This document shows, one piece after another, positions 25,240-34,094 of a stretch of 64,000 nt of DNA. The stretch is from Lacinutrix mariniflava. Lineage in GTDB: Bacteria; Bacteroidota; Bacteroidia; Flavobacteriales; Flavobacteriaceae. The first letter of the stretch is position 1. Each line of letters starts with the position of its first letter. Both the position numbers and the translations under genes were made by a program. The stretch is from assembly GCF_001418015.1 (NCBI RefSeq), contig NZ_LIQG01000026.1, positions 1,116,001-1,180,000 on the forward strand, read 5' to 3'. Below the pieces are notes generated by a model. The model made no database searches and had not been told where the DNA came from. It saw only the letters and a list, made by a program, of their open reading frames with translations.

Positions 25240-25794
25240 TTAAAACCAATTTTTTTCTAAGCACCCAGCCATTGCAGTACGTGCTCTGTGAATGATTACC
25301 CATAGATTAGACGCAGTAATGTTTAATTCATTACAAATAGCTTCAGTTTCATAATTTAAAATTGTTTTCATTTCGAAAACTTGAGCTTGTTTTGCAGGTA
25401 ACTTGTCTAAGCAATTATTTATTGCAGTGCCTAATTCTGTATTCTCGATAGTATCTTCTGCTGTTTTATCGAATGGATCTGCAACGCGTTCTTCTAGCCA
25501 ATCGCCTTCGGTTTCAGTATCGCTATTGTAACTCATTCTTACTTCGGCTTTGCCTTTGTTCGAATTTATTTTACGATAATGATCTATAATTTTTCTTTTT
25601 AATATTGAAATAAGCCATGTACGTTCACTGGCTTCTCCTTTAAAGTTTTTCATAGACTTTAAGGCTGCTAAAAAAGTTTCGGAAACTAAGTCTTGAGCCA
25701 TGTCTCTATCGCTTACACGAGAAACTGTGTAATTAAAAAGATAATCGGAGTACAAAGCAATCCATTGATTAGGATCTATTTTGTGATCTGGCAT
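25240..25794 (-). CDS. ECF-type RNA polymerase sigma factor
   Basis: 184 aa. Region 2 (SDRDMAQDLVSETFLAALKSMKNFKGEASERTWLISILKRKIIDHYR) and region 4 (LPAKQAQVFEMKTILNYETEAICNELNITASNLWVIIHRARTAM) are clear. The linker is acidic (ETEGDWLEERVADPFD). Paired with a soluble ZAS-like anti-sigma immediately downstream, it resembles sigma factors that answer oxidative or other cytoplasmic stress. A -7 box at 25811-25818 suggests housekeeping transcription. Confidence 0.92.
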   Translation of the reverse strand: MPDHKIDPNQWIALYSDYLFNYTVSRVSDRDMAQDLVSETFLAALKSMKNFKGEASERTWLISILKRKIIDHYRKINSNKGKAEVRMSYNSDTETEGDWLEERVADPFDKTAEDTIENTELGTAINNCLDKLPAKQAQVFEMKTILNYETEAICNELNITASNLWVIIHRARTAMAGCLEKNWF

Positions 25795-25810
25795 AGTTGG
25801 GAATTTTCAT

Positions 25811-25818
25811 CAAAAGTA
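25811..25818 (-). promoter_or_regulatory. -7 promoter element of the sigma gene
   Basis: Minus strand TACTTTTG matches TAnnTTTG; start site near 25806, leader about 12 nt. Confidence 0.6.
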
Positions 25819-25840
25819 AAGAAAAAGAATTGCTTTTTAA

Positions 25841-26236
25841 CTATTTAAAAAATATCAACAAAAAGATAATAGCAAAATAAGTCCATAAAATAGAAAATAG
25901 AATATGCATTATTGTTTCGAATAACTTGCCTTTCCACAGTTTAGTAGAATATACAAAGAATTGAAAAAACAATCTAACGCTCCAAAAGATACCAAAACCT
26001 AACGCTATTTTTTGTCCTAAAATGGTTGTGATTAATGCTTTAGAACAGGTTAGGCATAGTAAACCCATAAGAAAAATAGTGAGCGCGATAAAGAATGTAT
26101 GAGTAATCATCATTTGTCTATTAATTAAACTTAGAGTTTTTAACTCTAAGGACCACTTAAAATACTTTGGAAAAGGAATATGTAGTAGTGCTAATAGTAT
26201 TAAAAGAATACCTATTATTTTTAAATGAAGTTCCAT
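25841..26236 (-). CDS. Small membrane protein of the GbsR-linked cluster
   Basis: 131 aa, four membrane helices (about 5-22, 42-65, 73-95, 108-130), no charged catalytic motif. I do not recognise the family. It is the last gene of the minus-strand cluster that starts at 29755 and follows the membrane methyltransferase by 17 bp, so it likely works with those proteins. Confidence 0.6.
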   Translation of the reverse strand: MELHLKIIGILLILLALLHIPFPKYFKWSLELKTLSLINRQMMITHTFFIALTIFLMGLLCLTCSKALITTILGQKIALGFGIFWSVRLFFQFFVYSTKLWKGKLFETIMHILFSILWTYFAIIFLLIFFK

Positions 26237-26253
26237 ATCTAAGGTTGTTGAGA

Positions 26254-27006
26254 TTAAGGTTTGTTAATAATAATGGACATAAATGGAGTGAAATTAATGT
26301 CTTTAAAAGATGAAAAGCCTGCACTTTTATAAACAGATTTCCATGTGGTTTTCGAGAAGAAATGAGTAAAGCCTATTGAGAATGCTAAGAAATTAGGAAA
26401 GTTTCTTAAATGCTCTACCATGATTATTTTTCCCGATGGTTTACAAATGCGGTGACATTCTTTTAAAAATTCTATTTTTTCTAGATTCGATCTTATTTCA
26501 TGAGCTGTAGATAATAGAAAAACAATATCTGTGCTATTATCTTGCAATGGAATATAATTAGTTGTTATCTGTTTTGTGTTAGGATACACTAGGCTTACTT
26601 TTCGAGCTCTTACAATTGCTGGTTCTGTGTGTTTTTTCGGGTTGTAAAAATCGAAAACCTGAAGATTAGATTCTGGAAATTTATTTTTAATGATAAAACT
26701 AGTTTCATCGAATCCTGCATTAATATTTACAATATTTAGTGAGTTTGTATATTCAATGTCACAAGACCTTAGCCAATTTAAATTGTAATACCCGGAATAG
26801 TCATAAACATAAGCAGAAACAATTAATGGCATTATAAGTCCATACATAAAGGCAATTATAATTACCCAAATTATAGCACTAGGCCATTGAAAATAAGAAT
26901 GAACGACTATTAATAGTGCTAAAACTGTTAATCCAATAACATAGAAATGTCTGTTGAAACTTAAAATATTAAGTACGCCTTGTAATTTTTTTCTTTCTAT
27001 TTCCAT
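26254..27006 (-). CDS. Membrane-anchored methyltransferase-like protein
   Basis: 250 aa from the ATG at 27006 (a TTG at 27030 is also possible). Two N-terminal helices (about 18-36 and 42-62) anchor a class I methyltransferase-like domain. The usual glycine-rich SAM loop is replaced by IVNINAGFDETS, but motif II (IVFLLSTAHEIRSNLEKI) and the post-motif segment KPSGKIIMVEHLRNF are clear. The substrate is probably a membrane lipid or hydrophobic compound. The start overlaps the end of the DUF2071 gene by 10 bp, indicating coupled translation. Confidence 0.65.
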   Translation of the reverse strand: MEIERKKLQGVLNILSFNRHFYVIGLTVLALLIVVHSYFQWPSAIIWVIIIAFMYGLIMPLIVSAYVYDYSGYYNLNWLRSCDIEYTNSLNIVNINAGFDETSFIIKNKFPESNLQVFDFYNPKKHTEPAIVRARKVSLVYPNTKQITTNYIPLQDNSTDIVFLLSTAHEIRSNLEKIEFLKECHRICKPSGKIIMVEHLRNFPNFLAFSIGFTHFFSKTTWKSVYKSAGFSSFKDINFTPFMSIIINKP

Positions 27007-27734
27007 AATTCTATACTTCCTTTTTTCCAATGATAGGGAACGTTTTCTATTACAAATGCATTTGCCAATACGTGATTTTTAAGTTTTAAAGTGTTTAGGA
27101 AATTAATGTTGTAAGATTCTATTTTTATTGGTTTTGGTTTCCAGTTTTGTCTCACGCCTTGTATTACTAATACTTCTTTTGTGTTTTCGTTATAGGTGAA
27201 AGTAAATGGTAGAGGTCCTGCAAAACGTCTTGCTTCTTTCCAATTCTCGAAAGGTGAGTTTTTTGGTAAAGGTGCTTCTTTTTCATTTGTGTCTATTGTT
27301 ATTTTAAAGTTTGAATGGTTTGAGGATATTATATTTTTATTACCTGTAATGCTTTGTTTAACATCTGTAGTTGTGTAATTATAGTGTGTGAAAATATTAC
27401 CCATTAGTGCCATTTTCTTTTTATTTGTTTCAGATTTTATAATGTATAAGCCACGTAAGCGCTTTCCTTGGGTATTAGTATAGCGTACAAAAATGCGATA
27501 ACCAATTAAAAAAAAGTCGCTGCCCATAAATTTAGGAAACCCTTTTGGTTTTAAATCCTTGGTTTGTACCATTGCAACTGCAACAAAAGCCCACTTATCT
27601 TTAAAAGTGTCCAGCGTTAAGCATTCTGGAATTAAATTCTCTAACTGTTCTTTAGGCACTGCAAAAGTGAGGACTGTTGAGCTTTCAAAAAAAGCGTCTA
27701 CAGCAAAAGGATGGTTTTTAAGCTTTGCTAACAT
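26997..27734 (-). CDS. DUF2071 (YqjF-like) protein
   Basis: 245 aa. The family pattern is visible: LIPECLTLDTFKDKWAFVAVAMVQTKDLKPKG and the RIFVRYTN...RGLYII strand series. Function is unknown; the family is a beta-rich single domain often found beside DoxX-like proteins. Overlaps both neighbours (17 bp with the DoxX-like gene, 10 bp with the methyltransferase). A second DUF2071 member, clearly diverged, heads the cluster at 29755. Confidence 0.8.
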   Translation of the reverse strand: MLAKLKNHPFAVDAFFESSTVLTFAVPKEQLENLIPECLTLDTFKDKWAFVAVAMVQTKDLKPKGFPKFMGSDFFLIGYRIFVRYTNTQGKRLRGLYIIKSETNKKKMALMGNIFTHYNYTTTDVKQSITGNKNIISSNHSNFKITIDTNEKEAPLPKNSPFENWKEARRFAGPLPFTFTYNENTKEVLVIQGVRQNWKPKPIKIESYNINFLNTLKLKNHVLANAFVIENVPYHWKKGSIELWK

Positions 27735-28113
27735 TGTTTTCTTTTTTATTAAAATGAAAATTATTTAGGTATACTATTGTAACAAATAATAAGGCAAAAA
27801 CGATATTGAATTTTTGCCACAGTAATAAGTCTGGAACAAGAGTAAACTCAATAATATTCATGATTAAAACGATGATAATTTGAATTACTGCATTACATTT
27901 TTGTTTGTATTGTGATAGTATCCAAATAGCCATGCATACCTCTGAAAACCCAATAATTATAGTTAGTGTTCTAGAGTGTTCTGTGTTTAGAATGTGTGCA
28001 ACAATCGCTTCGTGCCTTGGTACTTGATTTAATATTTTACAATACAAACCATTAATAAGCCAGACTAATGCAATTAGTATAGTAATGGTTTTGTGTAATA
28101 TTGGGTTTTTCAT
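27718..28113 (-). CDS. DoxX-like membrane protein
   Basis: 131 aa, four membrane helices. The segment VWLINGLYCKILNQVPRHEAIVAHIL matches the DoxX-like (PF13781-type) pattern W-NG--CK--P-RH-AIVA. The helix 2 Glu (GFSEVCMAIWIL) and the helix 3 N-x-x-E are also family-like. Role unknown. Its 3' end overlaps the next DUF2071 gene. Confidence 0.78.
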   Translation of the reverse strand: MKNPILHKTITILIALVWLINGLYCKILNQVPRHEAIVAHILNTEHSRTLTIIIGFSEVCMAIWILSQYKQKCNAVIQIIIVLIMNIIEFTLVPDLLLWQKFNIVFALLFVTIVYLNNFHFNKKENNVSKA

Positions 28114-28120
28114 TGTTTAA

Positions 28121-28996
28121 TTATTTTGTGCAACTTATAATATAATACCCAAAGCTTTTCATGTGTAATCCAGAAAGTAATGCATAAAAAGAACCTTTTA
28201 GATTATGCAGACTTTCTCGTTTAAGAGTTTTAAATGAAAATATTTTTTTTAGAATAAAAGAAACTATTGTAAAAGGAACATGAAGCACAGAAGGTGCAAC
28301 TCTAAAAGAAATATCTTCTATTTTAATATTTTTAAAACCTATATTTTCTAAGTCCTTCTTTACGTTATTTATAGCGCCTAAATTTGTTAAACTCCAATGG
28401 TCGCAAAGTCTGCGGTGAGAGTAATGTGCGCCATAACATAATTCGCTTTCCTCTTTTTTAAGAAACGCATCTGCAATAACAAAACGTCCTCCAGGATTTA
28501 AAACACGATAAGCTTCTTGTAAAGATTCTTTTTTGTGTCCAGAATGACATAAACTCTCTATTGCTAAAGCAGAATTAAATGTATTTGTTTTAAAAGAGGT
28601 GTTATTATAATTCTCGTTTAAAATAGTCCCATTTTTATCTTTAAGTAAGCTATTGCCTTTTTCTACTTGAAAGCTAGATAGTGTTACTCCAAAAGTAGTG
28701 AGGTTTTTGTTGTTTTTAAGTGCGTAACGCATAGTGCCACCAACACCACAACCTAAATCTATTAAGTTAGATTTGTCTTTAGGGATATTTAAACGTTTTA
28801 ATACTTGGTTGTTCATCTCGTTAAGCATCGTGTTTCGAGCAAACGGACTGTTTTTAAACGGACTATAATATCCAAAATGCATGTTTAAATCTTTACTCCA
28901 AAATTCGTAATCTTCTGTAGCTTCGTTATAGAAATCTATCATTTCTATTTTCGTTTTTTCTACTTTTTCTTGGTGATTTAGTGTTATTGATTTCAT
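28121..28996 (-). CDS. Class I SAM-dependent methyltransferase (tocopherol/sterol methyltransferase-like)
   Basis: 291 aa. SAM motif I is LIDLGCGVGGTMRYAL; the post-motif GVTLSSFQVEKGNSLL is typical of methyltransferases acting on polyprenyl or sterol-type substrates; NSALAIESLCHSGHKKESLQEAYRVLNPGGRFVIAD completes the fold. Soluble, so it may act on the membrane surface. Lies between the two DUF2071 genes, 7 bp before the DoxX-like gene. Confidence 0.85.
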   Translation of the reverse strand: MKSITLNHQEKVEKTKIEMIDFYNEATEDYEFWSKDLNMHFGYYSPFKNSPFARNTMLNEMNNQVLKRLNIPKDKSNLIDLGCGVGGTMRYALKNNKNLTTFGVTLSSFQVEKGNSLLKDKNGTILNENYNNTSFKTNTFNSALAIESLCHSGHKKESLQEAYRVLNPGGRFVIADAFLKKEESELCYGAHYSHRRLCDHWSLTNLGAINNVKKDLENIGFKNIKIEDISFRVAPSVLHVPFTIVSFILKKIFSFKTLKRESLHNLKGSFYALLSGLHMKSFGYYIISCTK

Positions 28997-29050
28997 AATA
29001 CAAACTATTTAATATTGGAATATGAGTTAATCCTTTAATTTTTATACTCT

Positions 29051-29755
29051 TTATAATTTTAGCTTATTTTTTACTGTAATCTGAGAACCAACTGCCACGA
29101 TTACAGAATCTGGAGATTTACTATTTAATATTTTGAAAGGAATTCCATAGTTGGATTCAAAATCGACATCTATTTTATATTTTAAAACGTTGTATTGATT
29201 CCATTTTGGGTGTGTAACTTCGTACTCGTATGTTGTGCTGCCTTTTTTGGTGTAACCAAAATAATGCTCAGTAATAAATGCTTCTTCGCTTTCGGTAGGT
29301 ATAGAACTCGCTGTCTTTTGGGTTTCGATAGACATGGTTTGTGTTCTATTTTTTAATTCCCATGAGTATTCAATAGTTTTAGAATTATCATTATTTAACC
29401 ACTTATGAGACATTTTTCTAGTTTCATAATGCTCATGGTATAAAGTATTTGCTGTGAAAGTTATTAAATGTTTTGGAACAATTTCTTTTATAAAAACAAC
29501 GCCACGTCTCCATTCGTTTTTTACTTTTCTCTTAACATAAAATCTAAGATTTACTTCTTCAAAGTTGATAAGATTAGGAACTTTTATTCCAAGTAGTTTT
29601 GTGTTTTTAAACATGAAACCAACCAAACTTACAAAGCATTTATTATTGTGTAAATCTAATTCGGTTCCTTTTGGAATGTATGATTCTAATAATTTTGGAT
29701 CTATAGAGTAATTTATTAAAACTAAATTTTTCCAATCGGCGTTTATAAGTGTCAT
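29051..29755 (-). CDS. DUF2071 (YqjF-like) protein, first gene of the GbsR-regulated cluster
   Basis: 234 aa with the DUF2071 pattern: LLESYIPKGTELDLHNNKCFVSLVGFMF, then INFEEVNLRFYVKRK and RRGVVFIKEIVPK. It diverges from the second DUF2071 gene downstream. An operator dyad (29786-29813) stands 31 bp upstream of the ATG, between this gene and the GbsR gene, so expression is probably repressed by that regulator. Confidence 0.82.
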   Translation of the reverse strand: MTLINADWKNLVLINYSIDPKLLESYIPKGTELDLHNNKCFVSLVGFMFKNTKLLGIKVPNLINFEEVNLRFYVKRKVKNEWRRGVVFIKEIVPKHLITFTANTLYHEHYETRKMSHKWLNNDNSKTIEYSWELKNRTQTMSIETQKTASSIPTESEEAFITEHYFGYTKKGSTTYEYEVTHPKWNQYNVLKYKIDVDFESNYGIPFKILNSKSPDSVIVAVGSQITVKNKLKL

Positions 29756-29785
29756 AATTATTTTTTTAATAATTTCTAATTATTT

Positions 29786-29813
29786 TAAACTTTCAGAAAA
29801 AATTGAAAGTTTA
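29786..29813. promoter_or_regulatory. Operator dyad O1
   Basis: TAAACTTTCA (29786-29795) and TGAAAGTTTA (29804-29813) with an 8-nt spacer. The arms are identical to O2 at 30352-30379; only the spacers differ. It is placed between the GbsR gene stop and the DUF2071 start. Confidence 0.8.
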
Positions 29814-29825
29814 GTTTAAATTTTT

Positions 29826-30329
29826 TTATTTGAATAATTTTAAAACAGACTTAGTAATCCAGTTTTGTTTTTGGTCTACTAATTTGTTAATCATTACATC
29901 CATGGTTTCTGTTAATTCGTACAGTGCTTTTGTTTGTTTAATAAGTTCTTTACTTTTTTCTGTACCGTCGTTTTTAATAGAGGATACTTCTTCTAAAACT
30001 TTAATAACTGGTTTTATTTCACGTCTGCTTCTTTCTTTAGCAACTATTCGTGCTAATTCTTGTACGTCTTTTTCAGTTGTAAAAAACTCTTTACGTTCGC
30101 CAGCAACCAGTGTTTTTGTTACAATGCCCCAATCCATTAACTGACGTAAATTCATTGAAGTATTACCACGAGAAATTTTTAGTTCCTCCATAATATCTTC
30201 CATAGATAAGGGTTTTGTAGAGATAAAAAGCAATGCTTGAATTTGAGCCATTGCCTTGTTAATTCCCCAAAGAGAACCTAAACTTCCCCAAGTACTTATA
30301 AATTTATCTTTTGCTTCTTGGTATTCCAT
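29826..30329 (-). CDS. GbsR/MarR-family transcriptional regulator
   Basis: 167 aa. Winged helix with SMEDIMEELKISRGNTSMNLRQLMDWGIVTKTL (about residues 41-74), typical of the GbsR branch of MarR-like regulators, then a basic helix AKERSRREIKPVI and a C-terminal dimerisation segment. It most likely represses its own promoter and the DUF2071/methyltransferase cluster through the two identical dyads that flank it. Its start codon is only 4 nt from the -7 box, so the mRNA may be leaderless. Confidence 0.9.
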   Translation of the reverse strand: MEYQEAKDKFISTWGSLGSLWGINKAMAQIQALLFISTKPLSMEDIMEELKISRGNTSMNLRQLMDWGIVTKTLVAGERKEFFTTEKDVQELARIVAKERSRREIKPVIKVLEEVSSIKNDGTEKSKELIKQTKALYELTETMDVMINKLVDQKQNWITKSVLKLFK

Positions 30330-30333
30330 ACAG

Positions 30334-30341
30334 CAAATATA
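30334..30341 (-). promoter_or_regulatory. -7 promoter element of the GbsR gene
   Basis: Minus strand TATATTTG matches TAnnTTTG and ends 4 nt before the ATG. The expected -33 position (near 30362) falls inside operator O2. Confidence 0.7.
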
Positions 30342-30351
30342 TGATAATTTT

Positions 30352-30379
30352 TAAACTTTCAGTAATTATTGAAAGTTTA
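30352..30379. promoter_or_regulatory. Operator dyad O2
   Basis: TAAACTTTCA (30352-30361) and TGAAAGTTTA (30370-30379), 8-nt spacer; covers the -33 region of the GbsR promoter, so binding would block polymerase (autorepression). Confidence 0.8.
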
Positions 30380-30565
30380 ATTATTGTTATACTCTATTTT
30401 TATAAGAAACATAGTTTCGAAATAAAAATTGTTAGTAGCACTAATTTCCTTGTAGAATGGGTTCTTTGGAAATGTATATAAATGTTGTTTTTAGCGAAAG
30501 AAAGGTTGAAATCTTTTACAGATGATTAATTTGATCTATATTAGAAATCTTCAAAGGATATAAAT

Positions 30566-31102
30566 ATGAGAAAATTAAAACTATTTTTATTAATCGTTTT
30601 TATTTATACAAATGCTAGTGCTCAATTAACGGAAGGTAATTGGCTTGTTGGTGGTAGTGGAAACTATTCTAGTCGAAACTCTAAGTTTGACAATGAAGTT
30701 GAAACTAAAATTAATAGAATTGAAATAAAACCCAATATGGGTTATTTTATAAAGGATAAGTTAGCAATAGGTGCTTCATTGAGATTTGAACATCAACAAA
30801 TATTTTATACTTATGGAATTGGTTTGTTTTCAAGATATTATTTTTTGGAACAGGATAGAACTTTTAATTTATTTGCGCAGGCTCATTTTGATTTTGTTGA
30901 TGTGGTCTCAGATGTTGAAGGTGGAAAGCGAAGTCGAACTTCAAATTACTATGGCGTTAGAGTTGGTCAAGTAATATTTTTTAATAGCGTAGTTGGACTA
31001 GAGTTCGCTGTAGAATACGAACGAGGAAATTTACCAGATAATGGTGTAGCTAATAATATAAAAGCTGTACTAGGTTTTCAAATTCATTTAGAGAAAAAGT
31101 GA
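30566..31102 (+). CDS. Outer-membrane beta-barrel protein
   Basis: 178 aa. Signal peptide ending at NASAQ, then alternating strands with aromatic belts (GYFIKDKLAIGASLRFEHQQIFYTYGIGLFSRYYF) typical of small 8-stranded barrels of the porin/OmpW-like class. C-terminus ends in ...GFQIHLEKK, a strand-like end. Function unknown. It converges on the MepA-like gene with a 4-bp gap. Confidence 0.75.
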   Translation: MRKLKLFLLIVFIYTNASAQLTEGNWLVGGSGNYSSRNSKFDNEVETKINRIEIKPNMGYFIKDKLAIGASLRFEHQQIFYTYGIGLFSRYYFLEQDRTFNLFAQAHFDFVDVVSDVEGGKRSRTSNYYGVRVGQVIFFNSVVGLEFAVEYERGNLPDNGVANNIKAVLGFQIHLEKK

Positions 31103-31106
31103 TTAA

Positions 31107-31886
31107 TTATTTCACTTGCAAATGAATATGGTCATCATGCCTAACGGCTTTACAACCTTGAAAACGTATTTTGTTGTAATTACCTAAACCTAAGTTTTGT
31201 TTTAAATAAGGTTCAATAAATATTTTCTGAGTTTCATTTTGAGATAAGAACGAGAGTATTACCTTTTTTGTGTCAATTGCATCAAAATCTACAGTGTTAA
31301 TCTCTCCAAAAGCTAAGTATTTAGTAAAATCATATTGCCAATAGCCTTTTTTTAAACAACTTTTGTTTGAGTAATTTTCTTCGTTTACAAAAATGCCGTA
31401 TCCTGAAAGGCCTGGTTTTTTATCGGTAGTACTTCCTTCTTTCGTTTTATAAATAAAGGAGATGTCTACTTTTTTGCCGTCATTATGACTTCTGTGTGGT
31501 AACAAGGGAAAACCGTTGTAGAAAGGAAAGTTGGCATCTAAATAAGTGATGTTAATATTGTCTTTTTTTAATTCTATAGAAGATTTTTTTAGTAGCGCAT
31601 TTAAATCTGGTGTAACATAATTCCTAAATAGTAATGGGTAAAATAAGTTTCTAGGTTTTAAATTATCATTTAAAATAGGTAATTGTTCACGACCTAATTG
31701 TTTTGCTAAAGGCGGAACGATTAGTAGGTTGGAAATTAAATACAATGTTGAAAAAACGTATCTCTTTTTCCATTGTTTTGCTTTACAAAATAATAATGTG
31801 ACAATCCAAATTAAGCCTCCAACTTGTGTAAAAATAGTTAGAAAGATAATCCATATAATGTGAAGTAATATTTTAACTAGTTTCAT
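31107..31886 (-). CDS. MepA-like (M74/LAS-type) putative murein peptidase with membrane anchor
   Basis: 259 aa. Two hydrophobic stretches near the N-terminus (about 5-35 and 45-62) are followed by a periplasmic domain. The zinc ligands of LAS metallopeptidases can be traced: His134 and Asp141 in HRSHNDGKKVDIS (spacing 7 as in MepA) and the His253-x-His255 pair in DDHIHLQV. Such enzymes cut peptidoglycan cross-links. The overall sequence is divergent, so the substrate is uncertain. Confidence 0.7.
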   Translation of the reverse strand: MKLVKILLHIIWIIFLTIFTQVGGLIWIVTLLFCKAKQWKKRYVFSTLYLISNLLIVPPLAKQLGREQLPILNDNLKPRNLFYPLLFRNYVTPDLNALLKKSSIELKKDNINITYLDANFPFYNGFPLLPHRSHNDGKKVDISFIYKTKEGSTTDKKPGLSGYGIFVNEENYSNKSCLKKGYWQYDFTKYLAFGEINTVDFDAIDTKKVILSFLSQNETQKIFIEPYLKQNLGLGNYNKIRFQGCKAVRHDDHIHLQVK

Positions 31887-31889
31887 TAA

Positions 31890-31926
31890 ATAGAAAAGAC
31901 GTTGGTTTTTAATTCAACGTCTTTTA
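31890..31926 (-). terminator. Terminator after the M3 peptidase gene
   Basis: AAAAGACGTTG (31894-31904) pairs perfectly with CAACGTCTTTT (31915-31925) over a 10-nt loop; T-rich on the minus strand. It separates the M3 peptidase gene from the MepA-like gene. Confidence 0.8.
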
Positions 31927-31979
31927 ATGTGTTTTGTTATAATGTTTAGATTCTTTGCTATACTCTTAATGACAAAACT

Positions 31980-34013
31980 CTACTTTATCAATCCTGCACG
32001 CTTCAATAAAGCTTCAGGTTTTGGTTCTTGACCTCTAAAGCGTTTGTATAAAACCATTGGGTTTTCAGTTCCACCTTGAGACAAGACATTGTCTTTAAAC
32101 TTAGTTGCAATCTCTTTATTAAAAATACCGTTTTGTTTAAAGTAATCGAAAGCATCTGCATCTAATACTTCAGCCCATTTGTAACTGTAGTAACCAGAAC
32201 TGTAACCACCTTGAAAGATGTGTGCAAAAGCGGTACTCATGCAATTCTCTTTAACATCTGGATATAAATTGGTATCTTTAAAAGCTTCGGTTTCAAATTC
32301 CTTTACACTTTTTATAGACTTAGGAGCTTCATTAGCATGCCAAGACATATCTAATAAACCAAAGCTAAGTTGTCTTAATGTTTGCATGCCTTGTTGAAAA
32401 GTAGCAGACTCTTTAATTTTGTTAACTAGATCCATTGGTATTACCTCTCCAGTTTCGTAATGTGTAGCAAATAACTCTAAAGCTTCTTTTTCGTAACACC
32501 AGTTTTCCATAACCTGACTTGGTAATTCTACAAAATCCCAAAATACACTAGTTCCAGACAAACTTGGATAGGTTGTGTTAGCAAGCATACCATGTAAAGC
32601 ATGTCCAAACTCATGAAATAGCGTAGTAACCTCATTAAATGTTAATAAAGAAGGCTTGCTTTTTGTTGGTTTTGTAAAGTTGCAAACTATAGATACGTGT
32701 GGTCTTTCTTCTTTGCCGTCTTTTACAAATTGTGGTTTATAACTCGTCATCCAAGCACCATTTCTTTTTCCTTTTCTAGGGAAGAAATCTGCATAGAAAA
32801 TTGAAACTAAATCACCATTTTCGTTAGTTACTTTGTAAGTTAGTACTTCTTCGTGGTATTTGTCGATGTCGCTTATGTCTTCAAATTCTAATCCGAAAAG
32901 TTTTTTAGCAACTATAAAAGCACCATCGATAACGTTTTCTAATTTAAAGTATGGTTTTAATTGTTCGTCGTCTAAACTGAATAGTTTTTGTTTCAGTTTT
33001 TCAGAATAATAAGCAGAATCCCATTTTTCTAATCTGTCTATTCCATCTAAATCTTTTGCAAAATCTTCAAGATTTTTAAATTCTTTTTGTGCTGCAGGTT
33101 TTGCCTTGGCTAATAAATCATTTGAAAAATCTAAAACAGTTTCAGGAGTTTCAGCCATGCGTTCTTCTAAAACAAAATGAGAATGTGTTTTATAGCCTAA
33201 TAAGTTAGCACGTTCAAAACGAAGTGTAACAAGTTGTAAAACGATGTCTTGGTTGTCTAATTTATCTCCTTTAAAAGCTTTGCTTCCTGCTTCTTTAGAG
33301 AGTTGTTCTCTAAGTGTTCTGCTGTCTGCATAAGTCATAAAAGGAATATAACTTGGGTAATCTAAAGTAATTAACCAGCCTTCTTTCTTTTTGCTTTCGG
33401 CTAATTGCTTTGCAGCTTCTTTTGCGCCATCAGGTAAGCCCGATAAATCATCCTCATTGGTAAGGTGTAATTCGTATTTATTGGTTTCGGCTAAAATATT
33501 TTCACCGAACTTTAATTTTAATTTGGATAGTTTTTTATCTATTTCACGAAGTTTGGTTTTGTCTTCTTCGTTTAAATTAGCGCCATTTCTAGAAAAGCTT
33601 TTGTATTTTTTGTCTAATAATGTTTGCTGCTCTGTAGTTAGTTCTAAGTCGTCTTTTATATCGTAAACGGCTTTTACACGTTTAAATAAATCTTCGTTTA
33701 ATGTAATATCATTCCCAAATTCTGATAGTATTGGTGATATTTCTTGAGCTATCTTTTGAATGTCTTCTGAAGTTTCAGCAGAATTTAAGTTAAAGAAAAT
33801 ACTTGTAACACGATCTAATTGTTGTCCAGAAAACTCTAAAGCTTCAATAGTATTTTGAAATGATGGCGTTTCTGTATTTGAGATTATTGCATCAATTTCT
33901 TTCTTAGTTTCTTCAATAAGAGTCAAAATTGCTGGCTTATAGTCTTGATTTTCAATTCGAACGAATGGCGCTGAATTGTATTTCGTCGAAAAAATAGGTA
34001 TTAATATGTTCAT
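31980..34013 (-). CDS. M3 family metallopeptidase (oligopeptidase A / Dcp-like)
   Basis: 677 aa from the ATG at 34013; a TTG two codons upstream is also in frame. The zinc motif HEFGHALHG is present in the C-terminal half with the third ligand Glu in the following helix (ELPSQVMENW). No signal peptide, so it is cytoplasmic and degrades peptides of limited length. The length fits the family. The final segment with YSYKWAEVLDADAFDYF is conserved in Dcp/OpdA. Confidence 0.93.
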   Translation of the reverse strand: MNILIPIFSTKYNSAPFVRIENQDYKPAILTLIEETKKEIDAIISNTETPSFQNTIEALEFSGQQLDRVTSIFFNLNSAETSEDIQKIAQEISPILSEFGNDITLNEDLFKRVKAVYDIKDDLELTTEQQTLLDKKYKSFSRNGANLNEEDKTKLREIDKKLSKLKLKFGENILAETNKYELHLTNEDDLSGLPDGAKEAAKQLAESKKKEGWLITLDYPSYIPFMTYADSRTLREQLSKEAGSKAFKGDKLDNQDIVLQLVTLRFERANLLGYKTHSHFVLEERMAETPETVLDFSNDLLAKAKPAAQKEFKNLEDFAKDLDGIDRLEKWDSAYYSEKLKQKLFSLDDEQLKPYFKLENVIDGAFIVAKKLFGLEFEDISDIDKYHEEVLTYKVTNENGDLVSIFYADFFPRKGKRNGAWMTSYKPQFVKDGKEERPHVSIVCNFTKPTKSKPSLLTFNEVTTLFHEFGHALHGMLANTTYPSLSGTSVFWDFVELPSQVMENWCYEKEALELFATHYETGEVIPMDLVNKIKESATFQQGMQTLRQLSFGLLDMSWHANEAPKSIKSVKEFETEAFKDTNLYPDVKENCMSTAFAHIFQGGYSSGYYSYKWAEVLDADAFDYFKQNGIFNKEIATKFKDNVLSQGGTENPMVLYKRFRGQEPKPEALLKRAGLIK

Positions 34014-34081
34014 TTTCAATGAGTTATTTTTTATTGTTAGTATATTTCGATTATAAACATGTAAAAAATCGAAATAAGTTA

Positions 34082-34089
34082 TAAATTTG
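34082..34089 (+). promoter_or_regulatory. -7 promoter element of candidate small RNA A
   Basis: TAAATTTG, an exact TAnnTTTG match, preceded by AAGTTA. The same context AAGTT..AAATTTG occurs before element B at 34298-34311. Confidence 0.55.
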
Positions 34090-34094
34090 CATCA

